Source of the DNA: Novosphingobium chloroacetimidivorans
GTDB lineage: Bacteria > Pseudomonadota > Alphaproteobacteria > Sphingomonadales > Sphingomonadaceae
Length of the DNA: 64,000 nt
Assembly (NCBI RefSeq): GCF_014204535.1
Contig: NZ_JACHLR010000011.1
Coordinates: 83,963 to 147,962, forward strand
Direction: 5' to 3'
Of the stretch, positions 25,873 through 35,148 are shown piece by piece (position 1 is the stretch's first letter; each line of letters begins with the position of its first letter). The notes under the pieces were generated by a model. It worked only from the letters and a program-made list of their open reading frames with translations, was not told the origin of the DNA and made no database searches. Made by a program: the position numbers and the translations under genes.

Positions 25873-27413
25873 ACAATCAGCCCTCCGCCAACGGCAGCGC
25901 CAGCGTATCCCAGCCAATGGTTAGGATGGCGTTTACGACGACGGGACCAGATCAGCTCGATCGGAGGCAACGGCGCCTGCTCGGGCGCACCGCCCTTGGG
26001 CGGATACTTCTCCTCGATCCGCCGCACCAGCGCGGGGATGCGCAGCAGCGTATCCATGTCGGTGCGCAGGCGCTCGGCGATGAACGCCTCGGGGCCCAGC
26101 TCGTCGCGGATCCAGCTGCGCACGAACGGCGCGGCGACGTCCCACATGTTGATGTCGGGATCGAGCGAAGTCGCCAGCCCCTCGACCATGACCATCGTCT
26201 TCTGCAGCAGCAGCAGGTGCGGCTGGGTCTGCATGTCGAAATCGCGGGTGATGGCGAACAGCCCGTCGAGCATCTGCCCGACCGACAGCTCGCTCACCGG
26301 CTTGCCGCGCATCGGCTCGCCCACGGCGCGCAGCGCGGTCGCGAACTCCTCGACCGAGTGGTAGCTGGGCACGTACTGCGCCTCGAAGTGGATCTCGGCC
26401 ACGCGGCGGTAGTTGCCGGTGGTCAGGCCATAGAGAATCTCGGCGAGCCATTGCCGCGCCTGGCGATCGATCCGTCCCATGATGCCGAAATCGATCGCGA
26501 CGATGGTGCCGGCGGGATCTGCGGCGTTGGGCTGCACGAACAGGTTGCCCTGGTGCATGTCGGCGTGGAAGTAGCCCGCGTTGATCGCCTGGGTCAGGAA
26601 CGCCAGCACCAGCCGGCGCGCCAACAGACGCTTGTCGATGCCGGCCGCGTCCAGCGCCTCGCGGTTGCTGATCTTGATGCCGTCGATCCACTCGACGGTC
26701 ATGACCTTGCCGTTGGTGCGGTCCCAGTCGATGTCGGGGACGCGGTAGCCCTCGTAGCCCTTCATCGCCTCGGATAGCTCGGAGGCGGAGGCCGCCTCGC
26801 GCCGCAAGTCCAGCTCGCGCAAGGTCCAGCGCTTGAGGTTGGCGATCACCGCCCGCGGGCGCAGGCGCGCAGCTTCGCCGCCAAGACCTTCGAGGTGCGC
26901 GGCGGCCCACTCGTAAGTATCGATATCCCGCGCGAAGCGTTCGCGCACGCCGGGGCGCAGGACCTTGACCGCGACGGTGCGACCCTGCGCCGTGGTCGCG
27001 CGATAGACTTGCGCGATCGAAGCCGAGCCGATCGGATCAGGGTCGATGGTGAGGAACAGCTTCTCGAGCGGGGCGCCGAAGCTGTCCTCGATCTCGTGCC
27101 GAACCACGTCGAAGGGCACCGGCGGCAGCTGATCCTGCAGGCTGAGCAGGTTGCGCACCGCCTCCTCGCCGACGAGATCGGGCCGGGTGGCGAGCGTCTG
27201 GCCCAGCTTGATGGCGGCGGGGCCGATCTCCTGGAACGCGCGCGCATAGTCAGGCTCGCGCGGCTGGCGCGCGCCGAGGCGGGCCACCCTGCACAGTCGG
27301 CGTACAGGAAGCGGCGTGTTGCGCCCCTCCTCGATGATGCGCAGCGCCCCGTGGCGCGCAAGCACGCGGCCCCACTTGAGCAGGCGCAGGATATGCGTGG
27401 CAGGACGGGTCAA
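25839..27413 (-). CDS. ubiB: ubiquinone biosynthesis kinase-like protein UbiB
   Basis: A 524-residue ABC1/ADCK-type atypical kinase needed for ubiquinone synthesis at the inner membrane. The KxGQ motif is IGPAAIKLGQTLATRPDL, the Ala-rich loop is SASIAQVYRA, the catalytic loop is HADMHQGNLFV, and the metal site is VAIDFGIMG. A C-terminal membrane segment follows (HWLGYAGAAVGGGLIVWGLS). TTG 27413 gives the usual alphaproteobacterial N-terminus TRPATHILRLLKWG. ubiE lies upstream on the same strand, separated by a repeat. Confidence 0.93.
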   Translation of the reverse strand: MTRPATHILRLLKWGRVLARHGALRIIEEGRNTPLPVRRLCRVARLGARQPREPDYARAFQEIGPAAIKLGQTLATRPDLVGEEAVRNLLSLQDQLPPVPFDVVRHEIEDSFGAPLEKLFLTIDPDPIGSASIAQVYRATTAQGRTVAVKVLRPGVRERFARDIDTYEWAAAHLEGLGGEAARLRPRAVIANLKRWTLRELDLRREAASASELSEAMKGYEGYRVPDIDWDRTNGKVMTVEWIDGIKISNREALDAAGIDKRLLARRLVLAFLTQAINAGYFHADMHQGNLFVQPNAADPAGTIVAIDFGIMGRIDRQARQWLAEILYGLTTGNYRRVAEIHFEAQYVPSYHSVEEFATALRAVGEPMRGKPVSELSVGQMLDGLFAITRDFDMQTQPHLLLLQKTMVMVEGLATSLDPDINMWDVAAPFVRSWIRDELGPEAFIAERLRTDMDTLLRIPALVRRIEEKYPPKGGAPEQAPLPPIELIWSRRRKRHPNHWLGYAGAAVGGGLIVWGLSLSGLLS

Positions 27414-27459
27414 AGACCGACCTCGCGCCCAAGGCCCACGAGCCCGCTGCCTAGCCTCC

Positions 27460-27563
27460 CGCCTGCGGAAAGGCTCGAGGGAGGGCATGTCGGCCTTCGA
27501 CCTGTCGTATGGGCGAGAGCGCACAAGCCCTCCCCCAGCCCCTCCCGCAGGCGGGAGGGGAGT
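27460..27563. repeat. interspersed repeat pair between ubiE and ubiB
   Basis: CCCTCCCCCAGCCCCTCCCG CAGGCGGGAGGGG and the facing copy CCTCCCGCCTGCGGAAAGGC TCGAGGGAGGGC. A degenerate relative lies at 31690-31765 between dnaA and the diguanylate cyclase gene. Confidence 0.65.
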
Positions 27564-27594
27564 TGCATGGCTTCCTTCCTTCGACCGGAAGGAG

Positions 27595-28326
27595 TCAAAC
27601 TTTCCACCCGCTGTGGATCGCCACCAGCCCGCCCATGATCGGCTCGACCTTGGTGTGCACGAACCCGGCCTTGTGGATCATCTGGCGGAACAGCGGCATG
27701 CTGGGGAACTTGCGGATCGATTCCACCAGGTACTTGTACGAGTCCGCATCACCCGCGATCGCCTGGCCCAGGCGCGGCACCAAGTGATGCGAGTAGGCAT
27801 CGTAGGCTTCCTTGAAGCCCGGCCACTCGACGGTCGAGAATTCCAGGCAATAGAAGCGACCGCCGTACTTGAGCACGCGGTGCGCCTCGACCAGGGCCTT
27901 GTCGATGTGAGTGACGTTGCGGATGCCGAAGGCGATCGTATAGGCATCGAAGAACTTGTCGCCGAAGGAGAGCTCCTCGGCATTCTGGCGCGACCACACG
28001 AGGCCGTCGATCCCGCGCTCCATCGCGCGTTCAACGCCGACGTCCAGCATGTCCTGGTTGATGTCGCTGACGGTGACGCGAGCGCCCTTGGCGGCCATGC
28101 GGAAGGCGATGTCGCCGGTGCCGCCCGCCATGTCAAGGATCTGCTCGCCCTCGCGCGGTTTCACCCGGCGCACGAAGCGGTCCTTCCACAAGCGGTGCAT
28201 GCCGCCCGACATCGCATCGTTCATCACGTCGTACTTGCGCGCGACGCTGGAGAAGACGGAGCCGACGCGCTCGGTCTTCTCCTCGGGACTGACCTCTTCG
28301 TAGCCGAAGGACACGGTTTCGCTCAT
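27595..28326 (-). CDS. ubiE: ubiquinone/menaquinone C-methyltransferase
   Basis: A 243-residue class I S-adenosylmethionine methyltransferase that methylates the benzoquinol ring in ubiquinone synthesis. The start FGYEEVSPEEKTERVGSVFS, then VARKYDVMNDAMSGGMHRLW, is diagnostic. The cofactor loop is LDMAGGTGDIAFRMA, followed by FGIRNVTHIDKALVEAHRVL and FYCLEFSTVEWP. It starts at ATG 28326, divergent from mutM, and heads the ubiE-ubiB direction. Confidence 0.96.
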   Translation of the reverse strand: MSETVSFGYEEVSPEEKTERVGSVFSSVARKYDVMNDAMSGGMHRLWKDRFVRRVKPREGEQILDMAGGTGDIAFRMAAKGARVTVSDINQDMLDVGVERAMERGIDGLVWSRQNAEELSFGDKFFDAYTIAFGIRNVTHIDKALVEAHRVLKYGGRFYCLEFSTVEWPGFKEAYDAYSHHLVPRLGQAIAGDADSYKYLVESIRKFPSMPLFRQMIHKAGFVHTKVEPIMGGLVAIHSGWKV

Positions 28327-28372
28327 GGGCTCACGCCTTAGAGCGTTTGCGCCGCGGCGCAAAGGGTTGCGC

Positions 28373-28401
28373 CTGACACCGCACCAAAGGCCTACTATAT
28401 A
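28373..28401 (+). promoter_or_regulatory. mutM promoter
   Basis: CTGACA at 28373-28378 and TATATA at 28396-28401 are separated by 17 bases. Transcription would begin about 28408, three bases before ATG 28411, giving a nearly leaderless message; no Shine-Dalgarno sequence is present. Confidence 0.6.
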
Positions 28402-28410
28402 GCCTGCCAG

Positions 28411-29223
28411 ATGCCCGAGCTCCCCGAAGTCGAAACCACCGTGCGCGGCCTTGCGCGTTACCTCGAAGGCGAGCGGATCGCGCGCGTCGCGCTCAATCGC
28501 GCCGACTTGCGCCGCCCCTTCCCCGATGACCTCGTGCAGGCGCTGACCGGTGCCACCGCGACCAGTCTGGGCCGGCGCGCCAAGTACGGGCTGATCCATA
28601 CCGACCGCAGGACGACAATGGTGTTCCACCTCGGCATGTCGGGCCGCTGGCGGATCGAGCCTGACAGGATCGAGAAGCACGATCACCTGGTGCTGGAAAC
28701 CGGCTCCGGTCACGTCCTCGCCCTCAACGATGCGCGGCGGTTCGGGTCGGTCGACCTCGTCGACACCGATACGCTCGACGCCTGGCCCCCGTTCGCCGCG
28801 ATGGGACCCGAACCGCTTGGACCCCATCTCACCCCCAGGCACTTGCAGCAGGCCTTCGCCGGCCGCATCGCCCCGATCAAGCAGCTGCTCCTGGATCAGC
28901 GCATCGTCGCCGGGCTCGGCAACATATACGTGTGCGAGGCCCTGCACCGCTCCGGTATCCGACCCGACAAGGAGGCGGGCAAGGTCTCGCTGCCCGCGCT
29001 CAAGCGCCTGGTGCCCGCGATCCGCGAAGTGCTCACCGAATCGATCGCGGCAGGCGGCTCGACCATCCGGGACTATGCGCAGCCCTCGGGCGAGCTCGGC
29101 TACTTCGCGAGTTCGTGGCAGGTCTACGGCCGCGAGGGTCAGGCATGCGGCTGCGGGGAGCCGGTCCAGCGCTTCGTCCAGGGCGGGCGCAGCACCTTCT
29201 GGTGCGCGAAGTGCCAGAAGTAG
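28411..29223 (+). CDS. mutM: formamidopyrimidine-DNA glycosylase
   Basis: A 270-residue base excision repair enzyme that removes 8-oxoguanine and nicks the strand. The N-terminal PELPEVETT holds the catalytic Pro and Glu after Met removal. FHLGMSGRW and DARRFGSVDLV are family motifs, and the helix-two-turn-helix has LDQRIVAGLGNIYVCEALH. The C-terminal zinc finger reads CGCGEP...FWCAKCQK, so its first pair is CxC rather than the common CxxC. It is divergent from ubiE. Confidence 0.95.
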   Translation: MPELPEVETTVRGLARYLEGERIARVALNRADLRRPFPDDLVQALTGATATSLGRRAKYGLIHTDRRTTMVFHLGMSGRWRIEPDRIEKHDHLVLETGSGHVLALNDARRFGSVDLVDTDTLDAWPPFAAMGPEPLGPHLTPRHLQQAFAGRIAPIKQLLLDQRIVAGLGNIYVCEALHRSGIRPDKEAGKVSLPALKRLVPAIREVLTESIAAGGSTIRDYAQPSGELGYFASSWQVYGREGQACGCGEPVQRFVQGGRSTFWCAKCQK

Positions 29224-29236
29224 ATGGCGATCGTGC

Positions 29237-29300
29237 ATTCCGTCCCTCCCGGATACTCCCTTCCCGACCATCCCTTCGCGGGAATGACGAAGCTTGCCGG
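29237..29300. repeat. degenerate interspersed repeat after mutM
   Basis: CCCTTCGCGGGAATGACGAAG and an upstream imperfect arm resemble the ahpC-ahpF element family. Confidence 0.45.
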
Positions 29301-29359
29301 GCTGACGAAGAGGACGGCGGCAGATCGATCAGGCGCGAACCGGCCCCGCAGCCATTTGC

Positions 29360-29388
29360 TTGACGATTCGGGGGCTCGCCGCTAAGGG
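29360..29388 (+). promoter_or_regulatory. rpsT promoter
   Basis: TTGACG at 29360-29365 and TAAGGG at 29383-29388 with a 17-base spacer. A GANTC methylation-type site (GATTC, 29364) overlaps the -35 edge. The leader to rpsT would be about 75 bases. Confidence 0.55.
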
Positions 29389-29467
29389 CCGCCCTTCGCG
29401 ACGACTCTGTGGTCGGCGTTCAACCTTTAGATCAGTGAAGGCCGGACCGGCCAGTACGAGGACAGAC

Positions 29468-29728
29468 ATGGCCAATACGCCGCAAGCCCGCAAGCGCATC
29501 CGCCGCAACGATCGTCGCGCCGAGATCAACACCAACCGCGTCAGCCGCATCCGCACTTTCGTCAAGAAGGTCGAGGCTGCCCTCGCCGGTGGCGACAAGA
29601 CTGCCGCTGCCGAGGCACTCAAGGCTGCCCAGCCCGAGCTGGCACGCGGCGTGTCGCGCGGCGTGATCCACAAGAACACCGCGGCGCGCAAGATGTCGCG
29701 CCTGTCGAAGCGCGTCGCCGCGCTTTGA
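29468..29728 (+). CDS. rpsT: 30S ribosomal protein S20
   Basis: An 86-residue basic primary-binding protein of the 30S subunit. The text [20 protein letters not shown], then [19 protein letters not shown] and [19 protein letters not shown], is typical S20. The start is ATG 29468. It is monocistronic, with its own promoter and a strong terminator, and is followed by dnaA, an order widespread in alphaproteobacteria. Confidence 0.97.
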   Translation: MANTPQARKRIRRNDRRAEINTNRVSRIRTFVKKVEAALAGGDKTAAAEALKAAQPELARGVSRGVIHKNTAARKMSRLSKRVAAL

Positions 29729-29773
29729 CCGATTCGGGTGTCGTTAGACACCTGACTAGTACGGATCGGGAAC

Positions 29774-29804
29774 AAGGCCGGAGGGAAACCTCCGGCCTTT
29801 TTCG
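29774..29804 (+). terminator. intrinsic terminator after rpsT
   Basis: AAGGCCGGAGG, loop GAAA, CCTCCGGCCTT, then TTT: an 11-bp stem with a T run. Confidence 0.9.
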
Positions 29805-30176
29805 TCGGCGCGCGCTGCGATGCAGCAGGCCATTTGGCAAAGGCGCGGAAACACTGCGATTCGAGCGCGTGCATCAGCGAAGTCGCTGTTTTCGCGCATG
29901 ATTTTTGCACTATTAAGGTTTTGCGTCAGTCTTGGGCATGTCAACGCCAAATACTTTTTATTTTTGGGGACGCGCTCTTGCCTTGGCCGTTGATGCCTAC
30001 CTAGAACGGACCTCGGCCGCAGCGGAAATGTCGGTCGGGGTCGAATTCGAAAGCACGGATCAGCAAGGTCACAGACAGCGTCTGGGGCCTATGGCGAAGT
30101 CGTGCCCTTTGGATGGAACCTCGATGCGAGCGATGCGGTTCACGGTGGGCAGCTTCAAGACTTGGAGGCGGTTCAG
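29805..30176 (+). promoter_or_regulatory. dnaA upstream region with an AT-rich island
   Basis: This 370-base gap contains the least GC-rich host sequence of the window (29890-29970, with TTTTTGCAC, TATTAAGG and CTTTTTATTTTTG). One GATTC site of GANTC type lies near 29860. This is a likely promoter zone. No clear cluster of TTATCCACA-type DnaA boxes was seen, so an origin is not claimed. Confidence 0.45.
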
Positions 30177-31670
30177 ATGACGGGGACTTCGGGACAGCCG
30201 GCGCAGTTTGCGGGCAAGAAAGCGAAATTGGTGCGGGTGGAAATGGAAGAGGATCAGGAAGCGGTGAACCTGGCGGCCGATTGGGCCGACATCAGCCAGG
30301 GCCTGCGCAAGGATCTCGGCCAGCAGGTTCACGGGCAGTGGATCAAGCCGATCCAGCCGGGCAACTACTGCCCTGAGACCGGCACACTCGATCTCTATCT
30401 GCCGACCGAGTTCAGCGCCAACTGGGTGCAGGACCGCTTCGCCGATCGCCTCTCGCTTGCCTGGAAGATCGCGCGTCCCGACGTGCGGCATGTCCGCATC
30501 CTGGTGCACCCCGGCCGCAAGCAGCTGCCCGAGTTGCGCCTTGGCAGCGGCGGCAACCCGCGCCGGCCCGCCAACGATTCGGCCGCGCAAAGCGACCCGC
30601 TCGCCGCCGCGCTGGAAGGCGAGGCCTTCGCCACGCTGAGCCAGGGCGCCGCGAACATCGACGCTTCGCAGACCTTCGCCAGCTTCGTCACCGGCACCAG
30701 CAACGTGCTGGCCGCCAACGCCGCGCAGCGCATGGCCGCCCCCGAGACGCCGCAGTTCTCGCCGCTCTACCTCAAGGCCGCTACCGGCCAGGGCAAGACG
30801 CACCTGCTCCATGCGATCGGCCACGCCTACCTCGCCGCGCACCCGCATGCGCGGATCTTCTACTGCTCGGCCGAACGCTTCATGGTCGAATTCGTCCAGG
30901 CCCTGCGCCAGAACCAGATGATGGAGTTCAAGTCGCGGCTGCGCGGCTTCGACCTTCTGCTGGTGGACGACATCCAGTTCATCATCGGCAAGGCCAGCGC
31001 CCAGGAAGAGCTGCTCTACACGATCGATGCGCTGCTGCAGGAAGGCAAGCGGCTGGTCTTTGCCGCCGACCGCGCACCGCAAGCTCTGGACGGCGTGGAA
31101 CCGCGCCTGCTCAGCCGCCTGTCGATGGGCCTCGTCGCCGACATCCAGTCCGCCGACATCGAGCTGCGCCGCTCGATCCTGGAAAGCCGCCTCACCCGCT
31201 TCGCCTCGGTCCAGGTACCAGCCGACGTGATCGAGTTCCTGGCCCGCACCATCAACCGCAACGTGCGCGAGCTGGTCGGCGGCCTCAACAAGCTGATCGC
31301 CTATGCCCAGCTGACCGGACAGGCCGTCTCGCTCCAGCTCGCCGAAGAGCAGCTGACCGACATCCTGTCGGCCAACCGCCGCCGGATCACCATCGACGAG
31401 ATCCAGCGCACGGTCTGCCAGTTCTACCGCATCGACAAGACCGAGATGAGCTCCAAGCGCCGCGCCCGCGCGGTGGTGCGCCCGCGCCAGGTGGCGATGT
31501 ATCTCGCCAAGGTGCTCACCCCGCGTTCGTACCCGGAGATCGGCCGCAAGTTCGGCGGTCGCGATCACTCCACCGTGATCCACGCCGTGCGCCTGATCGA
31601 GGAACTGCGCACTCGCGACGCCGACATGGACGGCGACGTGCGCTCCCTCCTTCGCCAGCTGGAGAGCTGA
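30177..31670 (+). CDS. dnaA: chromosomal replication initiator DnaA
   Basis: A 497-residue initiator ATPase. Domain I is followed by a linker, then the AAA+ domain with Walker [19 protein letters not shown] near 200, Walker [11 protein letters not shown] near 265 and sensor [15 protein letters not shown]. Domain IV carries the DnaA signature [16 protein letters not shown] near 465. ATG 30177 has GGAGG eight bases upstream. A short in-frame extension to 30102 lacks support. Confidence 0.95.
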   Translation: MTGTSGQPAQFAGKKAKLVRVEMEEDQEAVNLAADWADISQGLRKDLGQQVHGQWIKPIQPGNYCPETGTLDLYLPTEFSANWVQDRFADRLSLAWKIARPDVRHVRILVHPGRKQLPELRLGSGGNPRRPANDSAAQSDPLAAALEGEAFATLSQGAANIDASQTFASFVTGTSNVLAANAAQRMAAPETPQFSPLYLKAATGQGKTHLLHAIGHAYLAAHPHARIFYCSAERFMVEFVQALRQNQMMEFKSRLRGFDLLLVDDIQFIIGKASAQEELLYTIDALLQEGKRLVFAADRAPQALDGVEPRLLSRLSMGLVADIQSADIELRRSILESRLTRFASVQVPADVIEFLARTINRNVRELVGGLNKLIAYAQLTGQAVSLQLAEEQLTDILSANRRRITIDEIQRTVCQFYRIDKTEMSSKRRARAVVRPRQVAMYLAKVLTPRSYPEIGRKFGGRDHSTVIHAVRLIEELRTRDADMDGDVRSLLRQLES

Positions 31671-31784
31671 GGCCGATCGCGGCTCTTCCTTCTCCCGCTG
31701 GTTCTCATCGCCAGGATAGTCGTCTAAGCGCGAGCACTTAGAGCGAACCGGGAGAGGGTTCGGGGTTGGGGAGTTTCGCGCAAG

Positions 31785-32624
31785 ATGCGCTTCTACAAGG
31801 CGACTCGCTTCCTGTTCCCGCACAGCTTCGAGCTGCGGCTGCTCAGCATTTGCTTCCTGGCAGTCCATGTTCCGCTGATCGCCTGCGTGACGGCGAGCGC
31901 GCTGACCTGGAACTGGCAAGTCGACACCCTGCTGCTTATCCTGGCCGCCACGCTGGTCGGCACGGCGGGCGGTGTCGCGGCGATCCATGCCCTGCTCGCC
32001 CCGCTCACGACCGCGACGGCGATGCTGCGCTCGATCCAGAAGGGCGAGCGGGTGGACGAGATCCCGGTCGGCGGCGAGGATCTGGTAGGCCGGCTGCTGC
32101 GCGGCGTGACCCAGGCCGCCAACGATGCCGCGGACCGCTCCGAAGAGCTGACCATCGTTGCCGAGCACGATTCCCTCACCAAGATCCTCAATCGTCGCGG
32201 CTTCCTGCGGGCGGCGGAGCGCGCGCTGGTGGGCGATCGCCCCGCGGTGCTGGCCCTGATCGACCTCGATCACTTCAAGACCATCAACGACCACCTCGGC
32301 CATGCCGCCGGCGACGAACTGCTCCACGCCTTCGCCCAGCGCATGAGCACCGTGATCCGCCAGTCCGACATCTGCGCGCGCTGGGGCGGCGAGGAGTTCG
32401 CGGTGCTGCTGCCCGGCGCGAACCTCACCCAGGCTCACGATGCGATCGAGCGGTTGCGCAGCTCCATCGCGCGGCATCCCTTGCCGGGGGTCGGGCTGAC
32501 ATTCTCGTGCGGCCTGGCCATGACCCAGGGCTCGGCCGAGCTCGACGACACCGCGCGCCGAGCCGACAAGGCGCTCTATTCGGCCAAACACCACGGCCGC
32601 AATCGCATCGAGCATGCCGAGTAG
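31785..32624 (+). CDS. membrane-anchored diguanylate cyclase (GGDEF)
   Basis: A 279-residue protein with two N-terminal membrane helices (about 18-40 and 45-70), a short HAMP-like linker, and a GGDEF domain that makes cyclic di-GMP from GTP. The active site is ARWGGEEFAVLLPG; LALIDLDHFKTINDHLGHAAG is the preceding metal-site motif. An RxxD inhibitory site (RQSD) lies five residues before GGEEF, so product inhibition is likely. Nothing in the sensor part identifies a signal. A degenerate repeat separates it from dnaA. Confidence 0.92.
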   Translation: MRFYKATRFLFPHSFELRLLSICFLAVHVPLIACVTASALTWNWQVDTLLLILAATLVGTAGGVAAIHALLAPLTTATAMLRSIQKGERVDEIPVGGEDLVGRLLRGVTQAANDAADRSEELTIVAEHDSLTKILNRRGFLRAAERALVGDRPAVLALIDLDHFKTINDHLGHAAGDELLHAFAQRMSTVIRQSDICARWGGEEFAVLLPGANLTQAHDAIERLRSSIARHPLPGVGLTFSCGLAMTQGSAELDDTARRADKALYSAKHHGRNRIEHAE

Positions 32625-32801
32625 GCGCGAGCTTCCATAGCCGTTGCGAGGGCCGCAGGCCCGAGGCCAACCACCGCGCCGCTTCATGGGAGGCGCTTTC
32701 ATGGGCCTCGCACGCTTCGCTCCACTCGCGATGACCAGGCGACGAGAAGCTCCAGGCCCCGGCACCTTTCCAAGCCTTCGGCGCTGCTCTATGCGCCGCG
32801 C

Positions 32802-33242
32802 ATGACAATCGCCGCCGCTGCCCCTCCCGGGATCGCCCTGCCCGTCTCGTTCTGGCAGGCGGCCCAGCGCGGCGCGATGTGCCGGTGCCCGCGCTGTGGT
32901 CAGGCGCGCCTCTTCGCCAGGTGGCTGAAGCCGGCCGCGAACTGCCCGACGTGCCGGCAGGACTGGTCGCACCAGCGCGCCGACGACTTTCCCGCTTATC
33001 TCGCGATCCTGGTCACCGGCCACGTGCTGGCGCCGATCATGATCGCACTGGCGCTCGACACCGAGCTCTCCCCCGCAGCGATCCTGGCGCTGCTGCTGCC
33101 CAGCTCGGTGGCGATGATGTTGGGCCTGCTCCAGCCGGCGAAGGGCGCGGTCATTGCCGCGCAGTGGTGGCACGGGCTGCACGGCTTCACCAAGGAGCGT
33201 GCCGGAGGCGAAGTCGCAGAGCAGGCTGTCTCCAAGCCATGA
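32802..33242 (+). CDS. DUF983 family protein
   Basis: A 146-residue protein with an N-terminal zinc-ribbon-like pattern (CRCPRCG near residue 27 and ANCPTCRQDW near 48) and two membrane helices (YLAILVTGHVLAPIMIALAL and AAILALLLPSSVAMMLGLLQ). This layout is that of DUF983, often found near cytochrome oxidase or metabolic genes in alphaproteobacteria; the function is unknown. Its stop overlaps the following ThiF-like gene by ATGA. Confidence 0.85.
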   Translation: MTIAAAAPPGIALPVSFWQAAQRGAMCRCPRCGQARLFARWLKPAANCPTCRQDWSHQRADDFPAYLAILVTGHVLAPIMIALALDTELSPAAILALLLPSSVAMMLGLLQPAKGAVIAAQWWHGLHGFTKERAGGEVAEQAVSKP

Positions 33243-34012
33243 GCCTGCCTCCTGATCGATTGGAGCGCTTCGCCCGCCACATCGTCCTCCCCGAAGTGGG
33301 CGGCACCGGGCAGGTCGCGCTGGCGCAGGCGCACGTCGTGCTTGTCGGCTGCGGCGGGATCGGGAGCCCGGCCCTGCAATACCTCGCCGCAGCCGGCATA
33401 GGACGGCTGACGCTGATCGATTCCGACGTGGTCGACGTCAGCAACCTGCAGCGCCAGACGATTTTCACGCCGTCGGATGTGGGCCGCGCGAAGGCGGAAA
33501 TCGCGGCCGAATGGGTGCGGCGGTTTGATCTTGGCCTTGAGGTGGACGCCATCGTCGAGCGGGTGGGTCAGGGCAACGTGGCGCAGGTCCTGTCCGGCGC
33601 TCACGTGGTACTCGACGGCTGTGACAATTTCGCGACGCGGCTGCTGGTCTCGGACGCCTGCGTCGCGGCGGGAATCCCCTTGACCAGCGCCGCCATCGGA
33701 CGCTTCCAGGGCCAGGTGGCGAGCTTCGCGGGGCATCTGGAGGGCCAGGCCTGCTACCGCTGCTTCGTGGGCGACGCCTTCGATGCCGAGGGCTGCGATA
33801 CGTGCGCGGCAGACGGCGTGCTCGGCGCCATGGCCGGCATGATCGGGACCTTCGGGGCGATGCAGGCGATCCGCGTACTGCTCAGCGGCCATGCCGCGCT
33901 GGGCGACGATCCGCAGTTCGGCAAGCTGCACCTGGTCGACGGGTTAGCACCCTCCATGCGCACGCTGAGCATCGCCAAGGACCCCAGCTGCGAGGGCTGC
34001 GGCGGGCAATGA
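33239..34012 (+). CDS. ThiF/MoeB/HesA family adenylyltransferase
   Basis: A 257-residue E1-like enzyme that adenylates the C-terminus of a small sulfur carrier such as ThiS or MoaD. The nucleotide site is VVLVGCGGIGSPALQYLAAA, the family motif is DVVDVSNLQRQTIF, and the metal-adjacent motif is VLDGCDNFATRL. Zinc ligands are in CYRCF and CEGC. ATG 33239 overlaps the DUF983 stop by four bases and its own stop overlaps DUF1810 similarly, forming a three-gene operon. Which carrier it serves is not shown. Confidence 0.92.
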   Translation: MSLPPDRLERFARHIVLPEVGGTGQVALAQAHVVLVGCGGIGSPALQYLAAAGIGRLTLIDSDVVDVSNLQRQTIFTPSDVGRAKAEIAAEWVRRFDLGLEVDAIVERVGQGNVAQVLSGAHVVLDGCDNFATRLLVSDACVAAGIPLTSAAIGRFQGQVASFAGHLEGQACYRCFVGDAFDAEGCDTCAADGVLGAMAGMIGTFGAMQAIRVLLSGHAALGDDPQFGKLHLVDGLAPSMRTLSIAKDPSCEGCGGQ

Positions 34013-34419
34013 GCTTCGATCTCGATCGCTTCGTCCAGGCGCAGGAAGACAGCTATGCGACCGCGCTTGCGGAGATCCGCGCCGGAGCAAAGCGCAGCCA
34101 CTGGATGTGGTATGTCTTCCCGCAGATCGCCGGGCTGGGCCACAGCGCCATGGCGCAGCGCTATGCGATCGGCTCCCTGGCCGAGGCGCGGGCCTATCTG
34201 GCGCATCCCTTGCTCGGAAGCCGGCTCGGCGAGTGCATCGCGGCGCTGGATCAGCTCTCCGGCACGAGCGCCGAGCGGGTGTTCGGCGCGGTGGATGCGA
34301 TGAAGCTGCGCTCTTCGCTGACGCTGTTCGAAGCGGCAGGGGCGCCGTTCGGTCCGACGATCGAGCGATGGTTCGGCAAGCGGGACGCGCGGACGCTGGA
34401 GTTGCTGGCTTCGCAGTGA
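34009..34419 (+). CDS. DUF1810 family protein
   Basis: A 136-residue protein with the DUF1810 signature: FVQAQEDSYATALAEIRAGA near the N-terminus, HWMWYVFPQIAGLGHS, and LGSRLGECIAALDQLSG. The family resembles the calpastatin-like or NADAR-adjacent group; its role is uncertain. ATG 34009 overlaps the ThiF-like stop by four bases. Confidence 0.87.
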   Translation: MSFDLDRFVQAQEDSYATALAEIRAGAKRSHWMWYVFPQIAGLGHSAMAQRYAIGSLAEARAYLAHPLLGSRLGECIAALDQLSGTSAERVFGAVDAMKLRSSLTLFEAAGAPFGPTIERWFGKRDARTLELLASQ

Positions 34420-34420
34420 C

Positions 34421-34543
34421 ACGTCGTCTCGGGCTTGACCCGGGACCGGTTCCGTCAGCGATGAACCTTTCGTGCGAGTACCGGAGACGAGAGCTGGCGA
34501 GATGGCGAAACCGGTCCCGGGTCGAGCCCGGGACGACGCCTGA
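34421..34543. repeat. interspersed inverted repeat beside the sirtuin remnant
   Basis: CGTCGTCTCGGGCTTGACCC GGGACCGG and the opposite arm CGGTCCCGGGTCGAGCCCGG GACGACG surround a centre containing CGATGAACC and CGAGATGGCG. Same family as 22733-22856. Confidence 0.8.
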
Positions 34544-34545
34544 GT

Positions 34546-35148
34546 TCAGCCTTGCGCCAGCATCTCCTCCACCCACTCGGGCACGATCTGCGTCGCCGGG
34601 CCATGCCGCGCCTCGTCGAACCAGCCGGTGCCCTGGCTCAATCCCAGGTTGAGCTCCAGCGTCATCGCGCCCAGCTCGCGGGCGTTGCGCACGAATCCGG
34701 CGGCGGGATAGACCGCGCCCGAGGTGCCGATCGAGACGAACAGGTCGGCCTCGCGCAGGGCGGCGTCGATCTCGTCCATGTGGTACGGCATCTCTCCGAA
34801 CCAGACCACGTCGGGCCGCAGCGCTGCCTTCCCGCATGCAGGACACGGCGGCCGCTCGATCAAGGTCCCGCTCCAGGGCGAGCGGGTGTCGCAGGCGGTG
34901 CACCATGCCAGCAAGTGCTCGCCATGCATGTGGAGCACGCGGGCCGCGCCGGCACGTTCGTGCAGGTCGTCGATGTTCTGCGTCACGATCAGCAGTTCGC
35001 CCGGCCACTCGGCCTCAAGCCTGGCGAGCGCCAGGTGCGCGGCGTTGGGCTGCTTGGTCTGGATCGCCTCGCGTCGCATGTCGTAGAAGCGCAGCACCAA
35101 GTCCGGATCGCGTGCGAAAGCCTCGGGCGTGGCGACGTCCTCCACCCG
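34546..35148 (-). pseudogene. cobB: NAD-dependent deacylase (sirtuin), 5' end lost at prophage junction
   Basis: About 200 codons match class III sirtuins (CobB type): RVEDVATPEAFARDPDLVLR, IVTQNIDDLHERAG, the catalytic HMHGE, the zinc tetrad CTACDTRS...CPACG, and LRPDVVWFGEMPY, FVSIGTSGAVYPAA. The normal N-terminal NAD-binding segment with GAGIS...SGIPTFR (roughly 35 residues) is absent. Homology stops at the Arg codon 35146-35148, and the sequence then changes to AT-rich prophage DNA. A new ATG exists at 35166, but the product would lack the NAD site. Confidence 0.85.

Noticed and set aside
29805..30176. Chromosomal replication origin next to dnaA
   Set aside because: The AT-rich island is present, but no cluster of DnaA boxes was found, and in alphaproteobacteria oriC is often away from dnaA.
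30069..33182. 1037-residue minus-strand frame across dnaA and the diguanylate cyclase gene
   Set aside because: Both plus-strand genes have clear catalytic motifs; the long frame is a GC-bias artefact and crosses intergenic repeats.
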